A stretch of 64,000 bases of DNA from Polymorphobacter multimanifer (lineage in GTDB: Bacteria > Pseudomonadota > Alphaproteobacteria > Sphingomonadales > Sphingomonadaceae). The notes beneath the pieces were generated by a model. That model worked only from the letters and a program-made list of their open reading frames with translations, did no database searches and was not told where the DNA came from. Within the stretch, counting starts at the first letter, position 1. Every line of letters begins with the position of its first letter. The stretch lies in contig NZ_JACIIV010000004.1 in NCBI RefSeq assembly GCF_014205635.1, positions 62,001-126,000 on the forward strand. Reading direction: 5' to 3'. Of this stretch, positions 1 through 8,663 are shown piece after piece. The position numbers and the translations under genes are program-made.

Positions 1-1875
1 CTGATCGCGCTCGTGATCGGCGTGGCCATCAGCTATGCGGGGCTGCCCGATTACGACACGCTCCAGCGCTCGCCCAATGGCCAGTCGATCGAGGTGCGCG
101 CCGCCGACAATTCGGTGCTGGTGAGCCTGGGACCGAGCTATGGCGAGTGGATGCCGCATGAGGCGATTCCGGATTCGATGAAGAATGCGATCGTGGCGAT
201 CGAGGACAAGCGCTTTCGCATGCACCCCGGCGTCGATCCGATCGGCATGTCGCGGTCGTTCGTTGCCAACATGCAATCGGGACGCAAGGGCCAGGGCGGC
301 TCGACGATCACCCAGCAGCTGGCGCGCAACCTGTTCCTCACATCGACCAAGACCTTTGCGCGCAAGGGCCGCGAGATCATCCTCGCGCTGGCGCTCGAAC
401 GGAAGTTCTCGAAGGACGCGATTCTCGAGCTTTATCTCAATCGCGCCTATTTCGGCGGCGGCGCCTATGGAATCGATGCGGCCAGCCGGAAATTCTTCGG
501 GCATCCGGCCACGCGCCTTTCCACCGCCGAAGCGGCGATCATCGCCGGGCTGGTGCAGGCGCCGTCACGCTATGCGCCCTCCGCCAACGCCGATGCCGCG
601 CGCCGGCGGGCGCGCACGGTGCTGGCGGTGATGGTGAACACCGGTGCGCTGAGTGCTGCCGAGGCCGAAGCCGCCGATCCGCTGTCGGTGCCGTTTGTGG
701 GGCAATCGCGCCAGGCCGGCGCGCGCTGGTTCACCGACTGGGTGATCGGCCAGCTCGACGAATTGATCGACGAGCCATTTGCGCCCTTGCAGGTGCGCAC
801 CACGCTCGATCCGCGGCTCCAGGCGGCCGCCGAAGCGGCGATCGCGGCCGAAGCACCCAAGGGCTCGGAAGGCGCGCTGCTGGCGGTAGCGCGCGACGGA
901 TCGGTGAAGGCGATGGTGGGCGGGCGCGATTATGTGCGCTCAAACTACAACCGCGCCGTGACCGCACGGCGGCAACCGGGATCGGCGTTCAAGCTGTTCG
1001 TCTATGCCGCCGCCTTCGAGGCCGGGCTGACGCCCGAGGATGTGGTGGAGGACAAGCCGATCACCATCGGCACCTGGAGCCCGCGCAACTTCAACCGCCG
1101 CTTCCTGGGGCCGCTGACGCTGCGCCAGGCGTTTGCGCAATCCACCAACACCGTTGCGGTGGCGCTGGCGGCACAGGTCGGATTCGACGCGGTGGCGGAC
1201 ATGGCGCGCCGTTTCGGCATCACCACGCCGATCGACCGTCGGCCGGCGATGGCGCTGGGGGCCTCCGACGTGACGCTGATGGAGCTCACACAGAGCTATG
1301 CGACGGTCGCCAACAACGGCACCGAGGCACGGCCGTTCGGCATTACCCGGGTGAGCACCGGCGATGGGGCCATCCTGTATGAGCGCGACAACGAGAGCGG
1401 TCGGGTGGTGGTGGCGCCGGTGATCGCCGCGCGGCTGACGCAGGTGATGCAGGCGGCCGTGGAGAGCGGCACCGGGCGCGCCGCCCAGATCGGCCGGCCG
1501 CTGGCGGGCAAGACCGGCACCACATCATCGAGCAAGGACGGCTGGTTTCTGGGTTTCACCACATCGCTCACCACCGGCGTGTGGATGGGGCGCGACGATG
1601 CGCGCGCCGTGCCGGGGCTGGGCGGCGGGCTGGCACCGGCGCGCGCCTTTGCGCAGTTCATGGCGCGCGCGGTGGGCGGCACCCCGCCCGAGGCGCTCAA
1701 CACCGAGATCATCGGCTCGGATGACCCCTATCTGATCGAGCCCGATGCCGAGGTCTATGGTCTGAGCCCCGAGGACGCGCCCTATCAGACCGAGCCCTAT
1801 GAAGTGGCGCCCGATCCGGCGCTCGACAACCCGCGGCTCGATTCGGAATGGCTGGAGCGCGCGGTCAACCAGTGA
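1..1875 (+). CDS. PBP1A-family class A penicillin-binding protein (5' end cut off)
   Basis: Bifunctional peptidoglycan synthase, inner-membrane anchored and periplasmic: an N-terminal GT51 glycosyltransferase polymerises lipid II and a C-terminal transpeptidase cross-links stem peptides. The reading frame is open from base 1 and the first visible residues look like the end of the membrane anchor, so the true start lies left of the window. Seen in order: the GT51 motifs EDKRF (catalytic Glu, around base 203) and GGSTITQQ (around 297); the transpeptidase motifs SAFK (around 984, nucleophile Ser), STN (around 1141) and KTGT (around 1510). The tail is acidic and rich in Pro and Tyr. It ends three bases before the convergent queG stop. 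All catalytic motifs are intact. Whether it is PBP1A or a close paralogue cannot be settled without the N-terminus. Confidence 0.95.
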   Translation: MIALVIGVAISYAGLPDYDTLQRSPNGQSIEVRAADNSVLVSLGPSYGEWMPHEAIPDSMKNAIVAIEDKRFRMHPGVDPIGMSRSFVANMQSGRKGQGGSTITQQLARNLFLTSTKTFARKGREIILALALERKFSKDAILELYLNRAYFGGGAYGIDAASRKFFGHPATRLSTAEAAIIAGLVQAPSRYAPSANADAARRRARTVLAVMVNTGALSAAEAEAADPLSVPFVGQSRQAGARWFTDWVIGQLDELIDEPFAPLQVRTTLDPRLQAAAEAAIAAEAPKGSEGALLAVARDGSVKAMVGGRDYVRSNYNRAVTARRQPGSAFKLFVYAAAFEAGLTPEDVVEDKPITIGTWSPRNFNRRFLGPLTLRQAFAQSTNTVAVALAAQVGFDAVADMARRFGITTPIDRRPAMALGASDVTLMELTQSYATVANNGTEARPFGITRVSTGDGAILYERDNESGRVVVAPVIAARLTQVMQAAVESGTGRAAQIGRPLAGKTGTTSSSKDGWFLGFTTSLTTGVWMGRDDARAVPGLGGGLAPARAFAQFMARAVGGTPPEALNTEIIGSDDPYLIEPDAEVYGLSPEDAPYQTEPYEVAPDPALDNPRLDSEWLERAVNQ

Positions 1876-1878
1876 GCA

Positions 1879-2949
1879 TCAACCAACAAGCTGTGCCAAG
1901 CCCCAGGCCGCGGCTTCGGCAACGACGGGATCTTCATCGGCGAGCAGCGCTGCCAGTGATGGACGCAGCGCTGCATCGCCGGAATTGCCGGCGGCGATGG
2001 CGGCGTTGCGGACCATCCGGCCACGACCGATGCGCTTGATGGGCGAGCCGGCGAAGACGGCGCGGAAACCGGCATCGTCGAGCGCCAGCAGATCGGCGAG
2101 TGCGGGGGCGAGCAGCTCGGCGCGGGGCTGGAACGGTGCGTCCACCCCTTTGAAATCATTGGCGGCCTGCGCGAAGCGGTTCCAGGGGCAGACGCTCAGG
2201 CAATCGTCGCAGCCATAGATGCGGTTGCCGATGGCTTCGCGGAATTCGAACGGGATCGGGCCCTTGTGCTCGATGGTGAGGTAGGAGATGCATCGCCGCG
2301 CATCGAGCTGATAGGGAGCCGGGAAGGCATTTGTCGGGCAGGCTGCCATGCAGCGCGCGCAACTGCCGCAGCGGCCGGCATGGCCCGGATCGGCGTGCAG
2401 ATCGAGCGTGGTGTAGAGCGCACCGAGGAACAGCCAGCTGCCATGGCTGCGGCTGACGAGGTTGGTGTGCTTGCCCTGCCAGCCGAGGCCGGCGGCTTCG
2501 GCGAGCGGCTTTTCCATCACCGGGGCGGTGTCGACGAAGACCTTGAGGTCGGTGTCGGGATTCGCTGCGACGAGCCAGCGTGCCAGCGCCTTGAGCCGCC
2601 GCTTGATGACATCATGATAATCCGACCCCAGCGCATAGACCGACACGACGCCAGTATCACCGTGTGCTGCGTGGCGCAGCGGATCGACGCTGGGCGCATA
2701 GCTGGTGCCGAGCATCACCACCGAGCGCACTTCGGGCCACAGGCCTTTGGGCGAGGCGCGGCGATCGGCGGTCTCGGCCATCCACGGCATGTCGCCATGG
2801 CGACCCTCGGCGAGCCAGGCGCGCAGTCGTTCGCCGGCCTTGGGGGCGGCATCGGCGGCCGCCACCCCGAAAGCGATGAAACCCAGCTCGGCTGCTTCGG
2901 CAGCGAGCCTTGTCCGCAGGTCTTCGTTCAAGTCTGCCGCGCCAGCCAT
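1879..2949 (-). CDS. queG: Epoxyqueuosine reductase QueG
   Basis: Cytoplasmic cobalamin- and [4Fe-4S]-dependent enzyme that reduces epoxyqueuosine to queuosine in the wobble base of tRNAs with GUN anticodons, the last step of queuosine synthesis. At 356 residues it has normal family length. A proposed catalytic Asp sits in DTAPVMEK near residue 140. The cluster ligands are visible as CGSCARCMAACP (Cys194-204) and CDDCLSVCP (Cys247-254), with an extra Cys near 220. The C-terminal hundred residues look like the HEAT-type repeats found in QueG. It is last in a minus-strand operon after malic enzyme and hydrolase. The ATG used here overlaps the hydrolase by 22 bases; a TTG at 2931 would give a 4-base TTGA junction and remove six residues. 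No other queuosine gene is in the window. Confidence 0.95.
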   Translation of the reverse strand: MAGAADLNEDLRTRLAAEAAELGFIAFGVAAADAAPKAGERLRAWLAEGRHGDMPWMAETADRRASPKGLWPEVRSVVMLGTSYAPSVDPLRHAAHGDTGVVSVYALGSDYHDVIKRRLKALARWLVAANPDTDLKVFVDTAPVMEKPLAEAAGLGWQGKHTNLVSRSHGSWLFLGALYTTLDLHADPGHAGRCGSCARCMAACPTNAFPAPYQLDARRCISYLTIEHKGPIPFEFREAIGNRIYGCDDCLSVCPWNRFAQAANDFKGVDAPFQPRAELLAPALADLLALDDAGFRAVFAGSPIKRIGRGRMVRNAAIAAGNSGDAALRPSLAALLADEDPVVAEAAAWGLAQLVG

Positions 2950-3710
2950 TCGCCGATCAGCGTCTTCGTCCGGCTGTGCGGCTCGCCCCAGAACAGCCAG
3001 TGACCGGTGCCGGGAAGCTCGTGATAATCGACCGGGCCGCCGAGCTTGCGCGCGACCGCGCGGGATACCGACGCAAGCGTGATCCGGTCATCGGTGCCGA
3101 CGATGACGAGCGCGGGCGCCTTGAGCCTGGCGAGATCGACGGTGTTGGCGCGGGTTTTCGACAGCGACGGCAGCATGATCTCGGCGAGCACGCGCCCCGA
3201 ATCCCAGACCAGCGCCTTGATCTCGGCGGCGGCGACATCATCGGGCACGCCGTTGTAGATGCCCCACATCGCCGGCTCGGGGCTGATGCGCGTGGCATCC
3301 TCCCACCAGCCCCAGCGGGTGATGACCCCGCCCATGGTGCGCAGCGGCGCCACCGCCACCCCCGGGGTGGCGGCCGTGCCGGCAGTGGCGAGAAGGATCA
3401 TCCCGGCGATCTCGACGCGGGCCGCCACGCACTGCACCAGCATCCCGCCCATCGAATGGCCGATGAGCACCGGCGGCCGGTCGAGCCGACGGATGATGTC
3501 GACCATGAATGCCACATAATCCTCGATGCCCAGCCGCCCCAGCCCATCGGGCGGTGGCAGCGACGGGTCCCGATCGTGGAACGGCAAGGCGGGGGCGAGC
3601 GTCTCCCAGCCATCCGCCTCCAGATAGGCACGGATGCCGGCGAACACCGCCGGCGTGGACCACATGCCGTGAATGAAGAGCAGTGGTGGCCTGAGGGAGG
3701 GTGGCCTCAC
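2928..3710 (-). CDS. Alpha/beta-hydrolase fold protein
   Basis: Probable cytoplasmic serine hydrolase of 260 residues, substrate unknown. Visible features are the oxyanion-side HG at residues 14-15 (LLFIHGMW), the nucleophile elbow GHSMGG (Ser86), a likely acid Asp in GTDDRI near 205 and the catalytic His in GTGHW near 237, so the triad is complete. It begins with GTG, eleven bases after the malic enzyme stop, and runs into queG; the three genes form one minus-strand transcription unit. It lacks a signal peptide. Family membership is clear, but esterase, lipase and lactonase activities are all possible. Confidence 0.85.
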   Translation of the reverse strand: MRPPSLRPPLLFIHGMWSTPAVFAGIRAYLEADGWETLAPALPFHDRDPSLPPPDGLGRLGIEDYVAFMVDIIRRLDRPPVLIGHSMGGMLVQCVAARVEIAGMILLATAGTAATPGVAVAPLRTMGGVITRWGWWEDATRISPEPAMWGIYNGVPDDVAAAEIKALVWDSGRVLAEIMLPSLSKTRANTVDLARLKAPALVIVGTDDRITLASVSRAVARKLGGPVDYHELPGTGHWLFWGEPHSRTKTLIGEWLARQT

Positions 3711-3720
3711 CGGCAGCGCC

Positions 3721-5997
3721 TCACTTTACCACACCGGTCGACGCGAGGACTGCCATGGTCACCAGATCCCCGGCACTTGCCGTCATCGGGGCGATCTGCA
3801 CCGGGCTCGCCATGTTGACGAGGAAGGGGCCGAGCACCCGGGCGCCCGCCAGCTCCTTCAACAGCTTGGCCGAGATGTTGGCGGCATGCAGGCCGGGCAT
3901 GATGAGGACATTGGCGGGGCCCGACAGGCGGCTGAACGGATAGAGCGCCTTCAGCGCCGGGTTGAGCGCCACATCGGCGGACACCTCGCCCTCATATTCG
4001 AACGCCGCGCCGCGCTCGTCGAGCAGCGCCACCGCCTCGCGGATGTTGCCGACGATCTCGCCCGGCGGGTTGCCGAAGTTGGAATAGCTGAGGAAGGCCA
4101 CGCGCGGCTCCTGCCCCAGCCGGCGCACCACGGCCGCCGTCTCCTCGGCGATGGTGGCGAGCTGGCCGGCATCGGGGCGCTCGGTGACGACGGTATCGGC
4201 GATGAAGATCGTCTCCGACTTGCCGATGACCATGTGCACGCCGAACGGCCGCCGCCCGGAAAGCGGATCGAGCACATGGCGCACCTGGCGATAGGTGGTG
4301 GCGAAATTGCGGGTGACGCCGGTGATCATCACATCGCCGACGCCCATCTCCATGAGCAGGCTGCCGAAGACGTTGCGCTCATGGTTGACCATGCGCTGGA
4401 CGTCGCGGCGGAGGTATCCGCGCCGTTGCAACCGGGCATAAAGCCGCTCGACCATTTCGGGCACAAGCGGGCTGACGCTCGAATTGTGAATTTCATAGGC
4501 GCTGACATCGGTGACGGCGAGCCGCGCCAGGCCTTCGAGGATCGGCGCCTCGCGGCCGACCAGCACCGGGGTGCCATAGCCCGAAGTCTGCCAGCTGACC
4601 GCGGCACGCAGCACCACCTCCTGCTCGCCCTCGGCAAAGATCACGCGGCGCGGGTGCGATTGCGCGGCCTCCACAGCGCCGGCCAGCACCGATTGGGTGG
4701 GGTTGAGGCGCATCCTGAGTTCGCGGCGATAGGCGGCTTCGTCGGTGAAGGGCTTGCGCGCCACTCCCGAGGCGATCGCCGCCTTGGCGACGGCCACCGG
4801 CACCTGCTCGATGAGGCGCGGATCGAAGGGGGTGGGGATGATGTAATCGCGGCCGAAGGTGCGTGCCTTGCCGCCATAGGCTGCAGCGACTTCGTCGGGC
4901 ACCTGCTGGCGGGCCAGATCGGCGAGGGCGTTGGCGGCTGCCAGCTTCATGTCCTCGTTGATCGAGGTGGCGCGGACATCGAGCGCGCCCCTGAACAGGT
5001 AAGGGAAGCACAGAACGTTGTTGACCTGGTTGGGATAATCCGACCGGCCGGTGGCGACGATGGCATCCGAACGCACCCGTGCCACTTCCTCGGGCGTGAT
5101 CTCGGGATCGGGGTTGGCCATGGCGAAGATGATCGGCTGCGGCGCCATGCTCGCCACCATCTCGGCGGTGACCGCACCTTTCTGCGACAGGCCGAGGAAA
5201 ATATCCGCGCCGCGCATCGCCTCTTCGAGGGTGCGATCGTCGGTGATCGCAGCATGCGCCGATTTCCACTGGTTCATGCCCTTGGTGCGGCCCTGGTAGA
5301 TGACACCGTTGGTGTCGCACATCAGCACGGTCTTGACGCCATAGGCCTTGATCAGCTCGGTGCAGGCGATGGCGGCGGCGCCTGCCCCATTGACCACCAG
5401 CTTCGCATCCTCGGGACGGCGCCCGGTCAGATGCAGCGCGTTGATGACGCCGGCGGCGGCGACGATGGCGGTGCCATGCTGGTCATCGTGGAAGACCGGG
5501 ATGTTCATCCGCTCCTTGAGCGTGGTCTCGATGATGAAGCACTCGGGCGCCTTGATATCCTCGAGGTTGATGCCGCCGAAGCTCGGCTCCATGATCTCGA
5601 CGGCGGCGATGAACTTGTCGACATCCTCGGTCGCGAGCTCCAGATCGATCGAATCGACATCGGCGAAGCGCTTGAAAAGCACCGCCTTGCCCTCCATCAC
5701 CGGCTTCGACGCCAATGCGCCGAGGTTGCCGAGGCCGAGGATTGCGGTGCCGTTGGAGATGACCGCGACGAGGTTGCCCTTGATCGTGTAATCATAGGCG
5801 GCATCAGGATCGGCAGCGATGGCGCGCACCGGGGCGGCGACGCCGGGGGAATAGGCCAGGCTCAGATCGCGCTGGGTGGCCATCGGCTTGGAGGCGATGA
5901 TCTCGATCTTGCCGGGCCGGCCGCGGATATGGAAGTTGAGCGCCTCGCGATCGCCGAAATCGTTGCTCTCGCTGCCGCCGCGTTCTTCCATTGCCAT
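3721..5997 (-). CDS. maeB: NADP-dependent malic enzyme with C-terminal phosphotransacetylase domain (MaeB type)
   Basis: Oxidatively decarboxylates malate to pyruvate, making NADPH; this gene type supports gluconeogenic growth and fatty-acid synthesis. The 758-residue product has the two-part MaeB layout: a malic N-terminal and NAD(P)-binding module over about the first 430 residues (SPGV, NDDQHGTA-like FHDDQHGTA, NGAGAAA motifs) and a phosphate acetyl/butyryl transferase-like domain after that. In MaeB proteins the second domain is generally regulatory, not a working transacetylase. The frame is open further upstream, but the ATG at 5997 has GGGAG nine bases before it and starts where the family begins. 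Divergent from mutS; first gene of the operon with the hydrolase and queG. Confidence 0.95.
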   Translation of the reverse strand: MAMEERGGSESNDFGDREALNFHIRGRPGKIEIIASKPMATQRDLSLAYSPGVAAPVRAIAADPDAAYDYTIKGNLVAVISNGTAILGLGNLGALASKPVMEGKAVLFKRFADVDSIDLELATEDVDKFIAAVEIMEPSFGGINLEDIKAPECFIIETTLKERMNIPVFHDDQHGTAIVAAAGVINALHLTGRRPEDAKLVVNGAGAAAIACTELIKAYGVKTVLMCDTNGVIYQGRTKGMNQWKSAHAAITDDRTLEEAMRGADIFLGLSQKGAVTAEMVASMAPQPIIFAMANPDPEITPEEVARVRSDAIVATGRSDYPNQVNNVLCFPYLFRGALDVRATSINEDMKLAAANALADLARQQVPDEVAAAYGGKARTFGRDYIIPTPFDPRLIEQVPVAVAKAAIASGVARKPFTDEAAYRRELRMRLNPTQSVLAGAVEAAQSHPRRVIFAEGEQEVVLRAAVSWQTSGYGTPVLVGREAPILEGLARLAVTDVSAYEIHNSSVSPLVPEMVERLYARLQRRGYLRRDVQRMVNHERNVFGSLLMEMGVGDVMITGVTRNFATTYRQVRHVLDPLSGRRPFGVHMVIGKSETIFIADTVVTERPDAGQLATIAEETAAVVRRLGQEPRVAFLSYSNFGNPPGEIVGNIREAVALLDERGAAFEYEGEVSADVALNPALKALYPFSRLSGPANVLIMPGLHAANISAKLLKELAGARVLGPFLVNMASPVQIAPMTASAGDLVTMAVLASTGVVK

Positions 5998-6104
5998 GTG
6001 ATCGTGCTCCCGGGGAATTCGTTTACGATACGAGCCTGACTCGGCATCGCCAAGGAGAGATGCAGCCTCTCCACAGCCCCCCACTTGCCTGCTACCCAAG
6101 GCCC

Positions 6105-8663
6105 GTGTCCACCGCTTCCCCGATGATCGCCCAATATCTGGCGCTGAAAGCGCAAAGTGAGGGCTGCCTGCTGTTCTTCCGCATGGGAGACTTCTACGAG
6201 CTGTTCTTCGAGGATGCACAAGCCGCGGCGCGCACGCTCGACATCACGCTGACCTCGCGCGGCGAGCATGCCGGAGCACCCATCCCGATGTGCGGGGTGC
6301 CGATCCATGCCGCCGATGGCTATCTGGCGCGGCTTATCAAGGGCGGCCACCGGGTGGCGATCGCCGAGCAGATCGAGAGCCCGGCGGAGGCGAGGAAGCG
6401 ACCGGGCAAGAGCCTGGTGGCGCGCGCCATCACCCGGATCGTCACCCCGGGGACGTTGACCGAGGATGTGCTGCTGGAGGCGCGCCGCGCCAACTGGCTG
6501 GCGGCAGTGACCGACGGGGCCATCGCCTGGCTCGATCTTTCGACGGGCAGTTTTCACACGCGCGCCGATACGCCGGCCGCACTCGCTGCCGAGCTCGCAC
6601 GGCTGGCGGCGGCCGAGACGCTGCATGCCGAGGGCAGTCCGGCGCCGGCGGCGGGTGCCACGGCGCGGCCGGCGAGCGACTTCGGCGCAGCGCGCGGCGA
6701 GGCGGCGTTGAAGGGGCATTTCGGGGTGACGACGCTCGATGGCTTCGGCGCGTTCACGCCGCCCGAGCTGGCGGCGGCGGGCGCGCTGCTCGCTTATGTG
6801 AAGGCGACGGCGCTTGCAGCAGTGCCGCTGCTCTGCCCGCCGCGCCGCGAACTGCCGGGGAGCACGATGGCGATCGACGCGGCGACGCGCGCCAGCCTCG
6901 AACTGGCGCGTTCAAGCCGGGGCAGCCGCAGCGGCAGCCTCGAGGCGGTGGTGGATGCGACGGTGACGGCGGCCGGTGCGCGGGCGCTGGGCGAGGATCT
7001 GGCAGCCCCGCTCACCGACCCGGCGGCGATCAATGCACGGCTCGATCTGGTGGAGTGGTTCGCCAGCCACCCGACCGCGCGGCCGCGCACGAGGCAACGG
7101 CTGGCGGCTGCGCCCGATATCGCGCGGGCACTCGGACGGCTGGCGATCGGCCGCTGGACGCCGCGTGATCTCGCCGCCGTGCGCGACGGGGTTTCCGCAG
7201 CACTTGCGCTGAAGGCGCAGCTCGCTGCCGAGCCACTGGCGCCGGCGCTGCTGGGCGAGGTGCTGGCGGCAATCGGCGCGCATGGGGCGCTGCTGGCCGA
7301 ACTTTCAGCGGCACTTGTGCCGCAGCCGCCGGTGGAGGCTGCGGGGAGCATTGCTTCGGGCTTCGACGCAGCGCTCGATGCTCTGAAGGCCAGCGCGCGC
7401 GATGGCCGGTCGGCGGTGGCGGCGCTCGAAAGCCGGCTGCGCGCCGAGACGGGCGTCGCGAGCCTGAAAGTGCGTCACAACGGCGTCCTCGGCTACCATA
7501 TCGAAGTGCCGGCGCGCGCCGCCGACCCGCTGATGGTGCCGACCTCGGGGTTCATCCATCGCCAGACGCTGGCGGGGCAGGTGCGTTTCGGCAGCGTCGA
7601 GCTTGCCGGGCTCGCCGCCAGCATTGCCAGCGCCGCCGACCATGCCGCGGCGGCCGAGGCGGCGCATCTGGAGGCGCTGCGTGAGGCGGTTCTGGCGGAG
7701 AGTGCCGGCCTTGGCGGCACGGCGCAGGCGCTGGCGCGGCTCGATGTGGCGAGTGCGCTGGCGGAGCGGGCGGCGGCTGAAGGCTGGGTGCGGCCGCTGG
7801 TCGATGGGAGCACCGCTTTTGCCGTGCGCGGCGGGCGGCACCCGGTGGTGGAGGCGGCGGTGCAGGCGGCACGGGGTCGGTTCGTGGCCAATGACTGCGA
7901 TCTTTCTGCCGATGCGCGGCTCTGGCTCGTCACCGGTCCCAATATGGCGGGAAAATCGACCTTTTTGCGGCAGAATGCGCTGATCGCGGTGATGGCGCAG
8001 GCGGGGAGCTTCGTGCCTGCGGCGGCAGCGCATATCGGCATTGTCGACCGGCTGTTCAGCCGGGTGGGGGCTTCGGACGATCTCGCGCAGGGGCGCTCGA
8101 CCTTCATGGTCGAGATGGTCGAGACCGCCGCCATCCTGTCGGGAGCGACGGCGCGGAGCCTGGTGATCCTCGACGAGGTGGGGCGCGGCACCAGCACCTA
8201 TGACGGCCTTGCCATCGCCTGGGCGGTGCTGGAGGCGGTGCACGACGACCTGCAGGCGCGATGCCTGTTCGCCACGCATTATCGTGAGCTTACGGCCCTT
8301 GCAGCGCGGCTGAAGTGCCTGGCCTGCGTGCATGTGCGGGCGCGTGAGTGGAAGGGCGAGCTGGTATTTCTGCATGAGGTGGTGCCGGGGGCGGCGGACC
8401 GCAGCTATGGGCTGGCGGTGGCGCGGTTGGCCGGGGTCCCTGCCCCGGTGCTGGCGCGGGCGCGGAGCGTGCTGGCACGGCTGGAGGCCAACCGTGACAA
8501 GACCGGCGGACTGGCGGCGGGACTGGCGGAGCTGCCGCTTTTTGCTGCTGCAGCGCCGGTGGCCGGTGATGCGCTGCGCGAGCGGCTGGCGGGACTCGAC
8601 GTCGACGAGATTTCGCCGCGCGAAGCCCTTGATCTGCTTGCCGAATTGAAGGCGATGGGGTGA
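6105..8663 (+). CDS. mutS: DNA mismatch repair protein MutS
   Basis: Recognises base mismatches and small loops and starts methyl-independent or MutL-dependent repair. The mismatch-wedge motif FYE lies within GDFYELF near residue 30, and the ABC-type ATPase end carries Walker A GPNMAGKST (near residue 612), Walker B ILDEVGRGTS and the ATHY switch. From this GTG the protein has 852 residues, the family norm. The start is uncertain: an ATG at 6060 preceded only two bases away by AAGGAG adds 15 residues unlike MutS, and an ATG at 6123 begins where conservation begins. The stop overlaps the next gene by four bases (GTGA), so mutS and the 5-oxoprolinase cassette are probably cotranscribed. Divergent from maeB. 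Confidence 0.96.
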   Translation: MSTASPMIAQYLALKAQSEGCLLFFRMGDFYELFFEDAQAAARTLDITLTSRGEHAGAPIPMCGVPIHAADGYLARLIKGGHRVAIAEQIESPAEARKRPGKSLVARAITRIVTPGTLTEDVLLEARRANWLAAVTDGAIAWLDLSTGSFHTRADTPAALAAELARLAAAETLHAEGSPAPAAGATARPASDFGAARGEAALKGHFGVTTLDGFGAFTPPELAAAGALLAYVKATALAAVPLLCPPRRELPGSTMAIDAATRASLELARSSRGSRSGSLEAVVDATVTAAGARALGEDLAAPLTDPAAINARLDLVEWFASHPTARPRTRQRLAAAPDIARALGRLAIGRWTPRDLAAVRDGVSAALALKAQLAAEPLAPALLGEVLAAIGAHGALLAELSAALVPQPPVEAAGSIASGFDAALDALKASARDGRSAVAALESRLRAETGVASLKVRHNGVLGYHIEVPARAADPLMVPTSGFIHRQTLAGQVRFGSVELAGLAASIASAADHAAAAEAAHLEALREAVLAESAGLGGTAQALARLDVASALAERAAAEGWVRPLVDGSTAFAVRGGRHPVVEAAVQAARGRFVANDCDLSADARLWLVTGPNMAGKSTFLRQNALIAVMAQAGSFVPAAAAHIGIVDRLFSRVGASDDLAQGRSTFMVEMVETAAILSGATARSLVILDEVGRGTSTYDGLAIAWAVLEAVHDDLQARCLFATHYRELTALAARLKCLACVHVRAREWKGELVFLHEVVPGAADRSYGLAVARLAGVPAPVLARARSVLARLEANRDKTGGLAAGLAELPLFAAAAPVAGDALRERLAGLDVDEISPREALDLLAELKAMG

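Noticed and set aside
3673-6039. Open frame of about 788 codons antisense to maeB
   Set aside because: Composition typical of an antisense GC-rich frame; maeB motifs are decisive.
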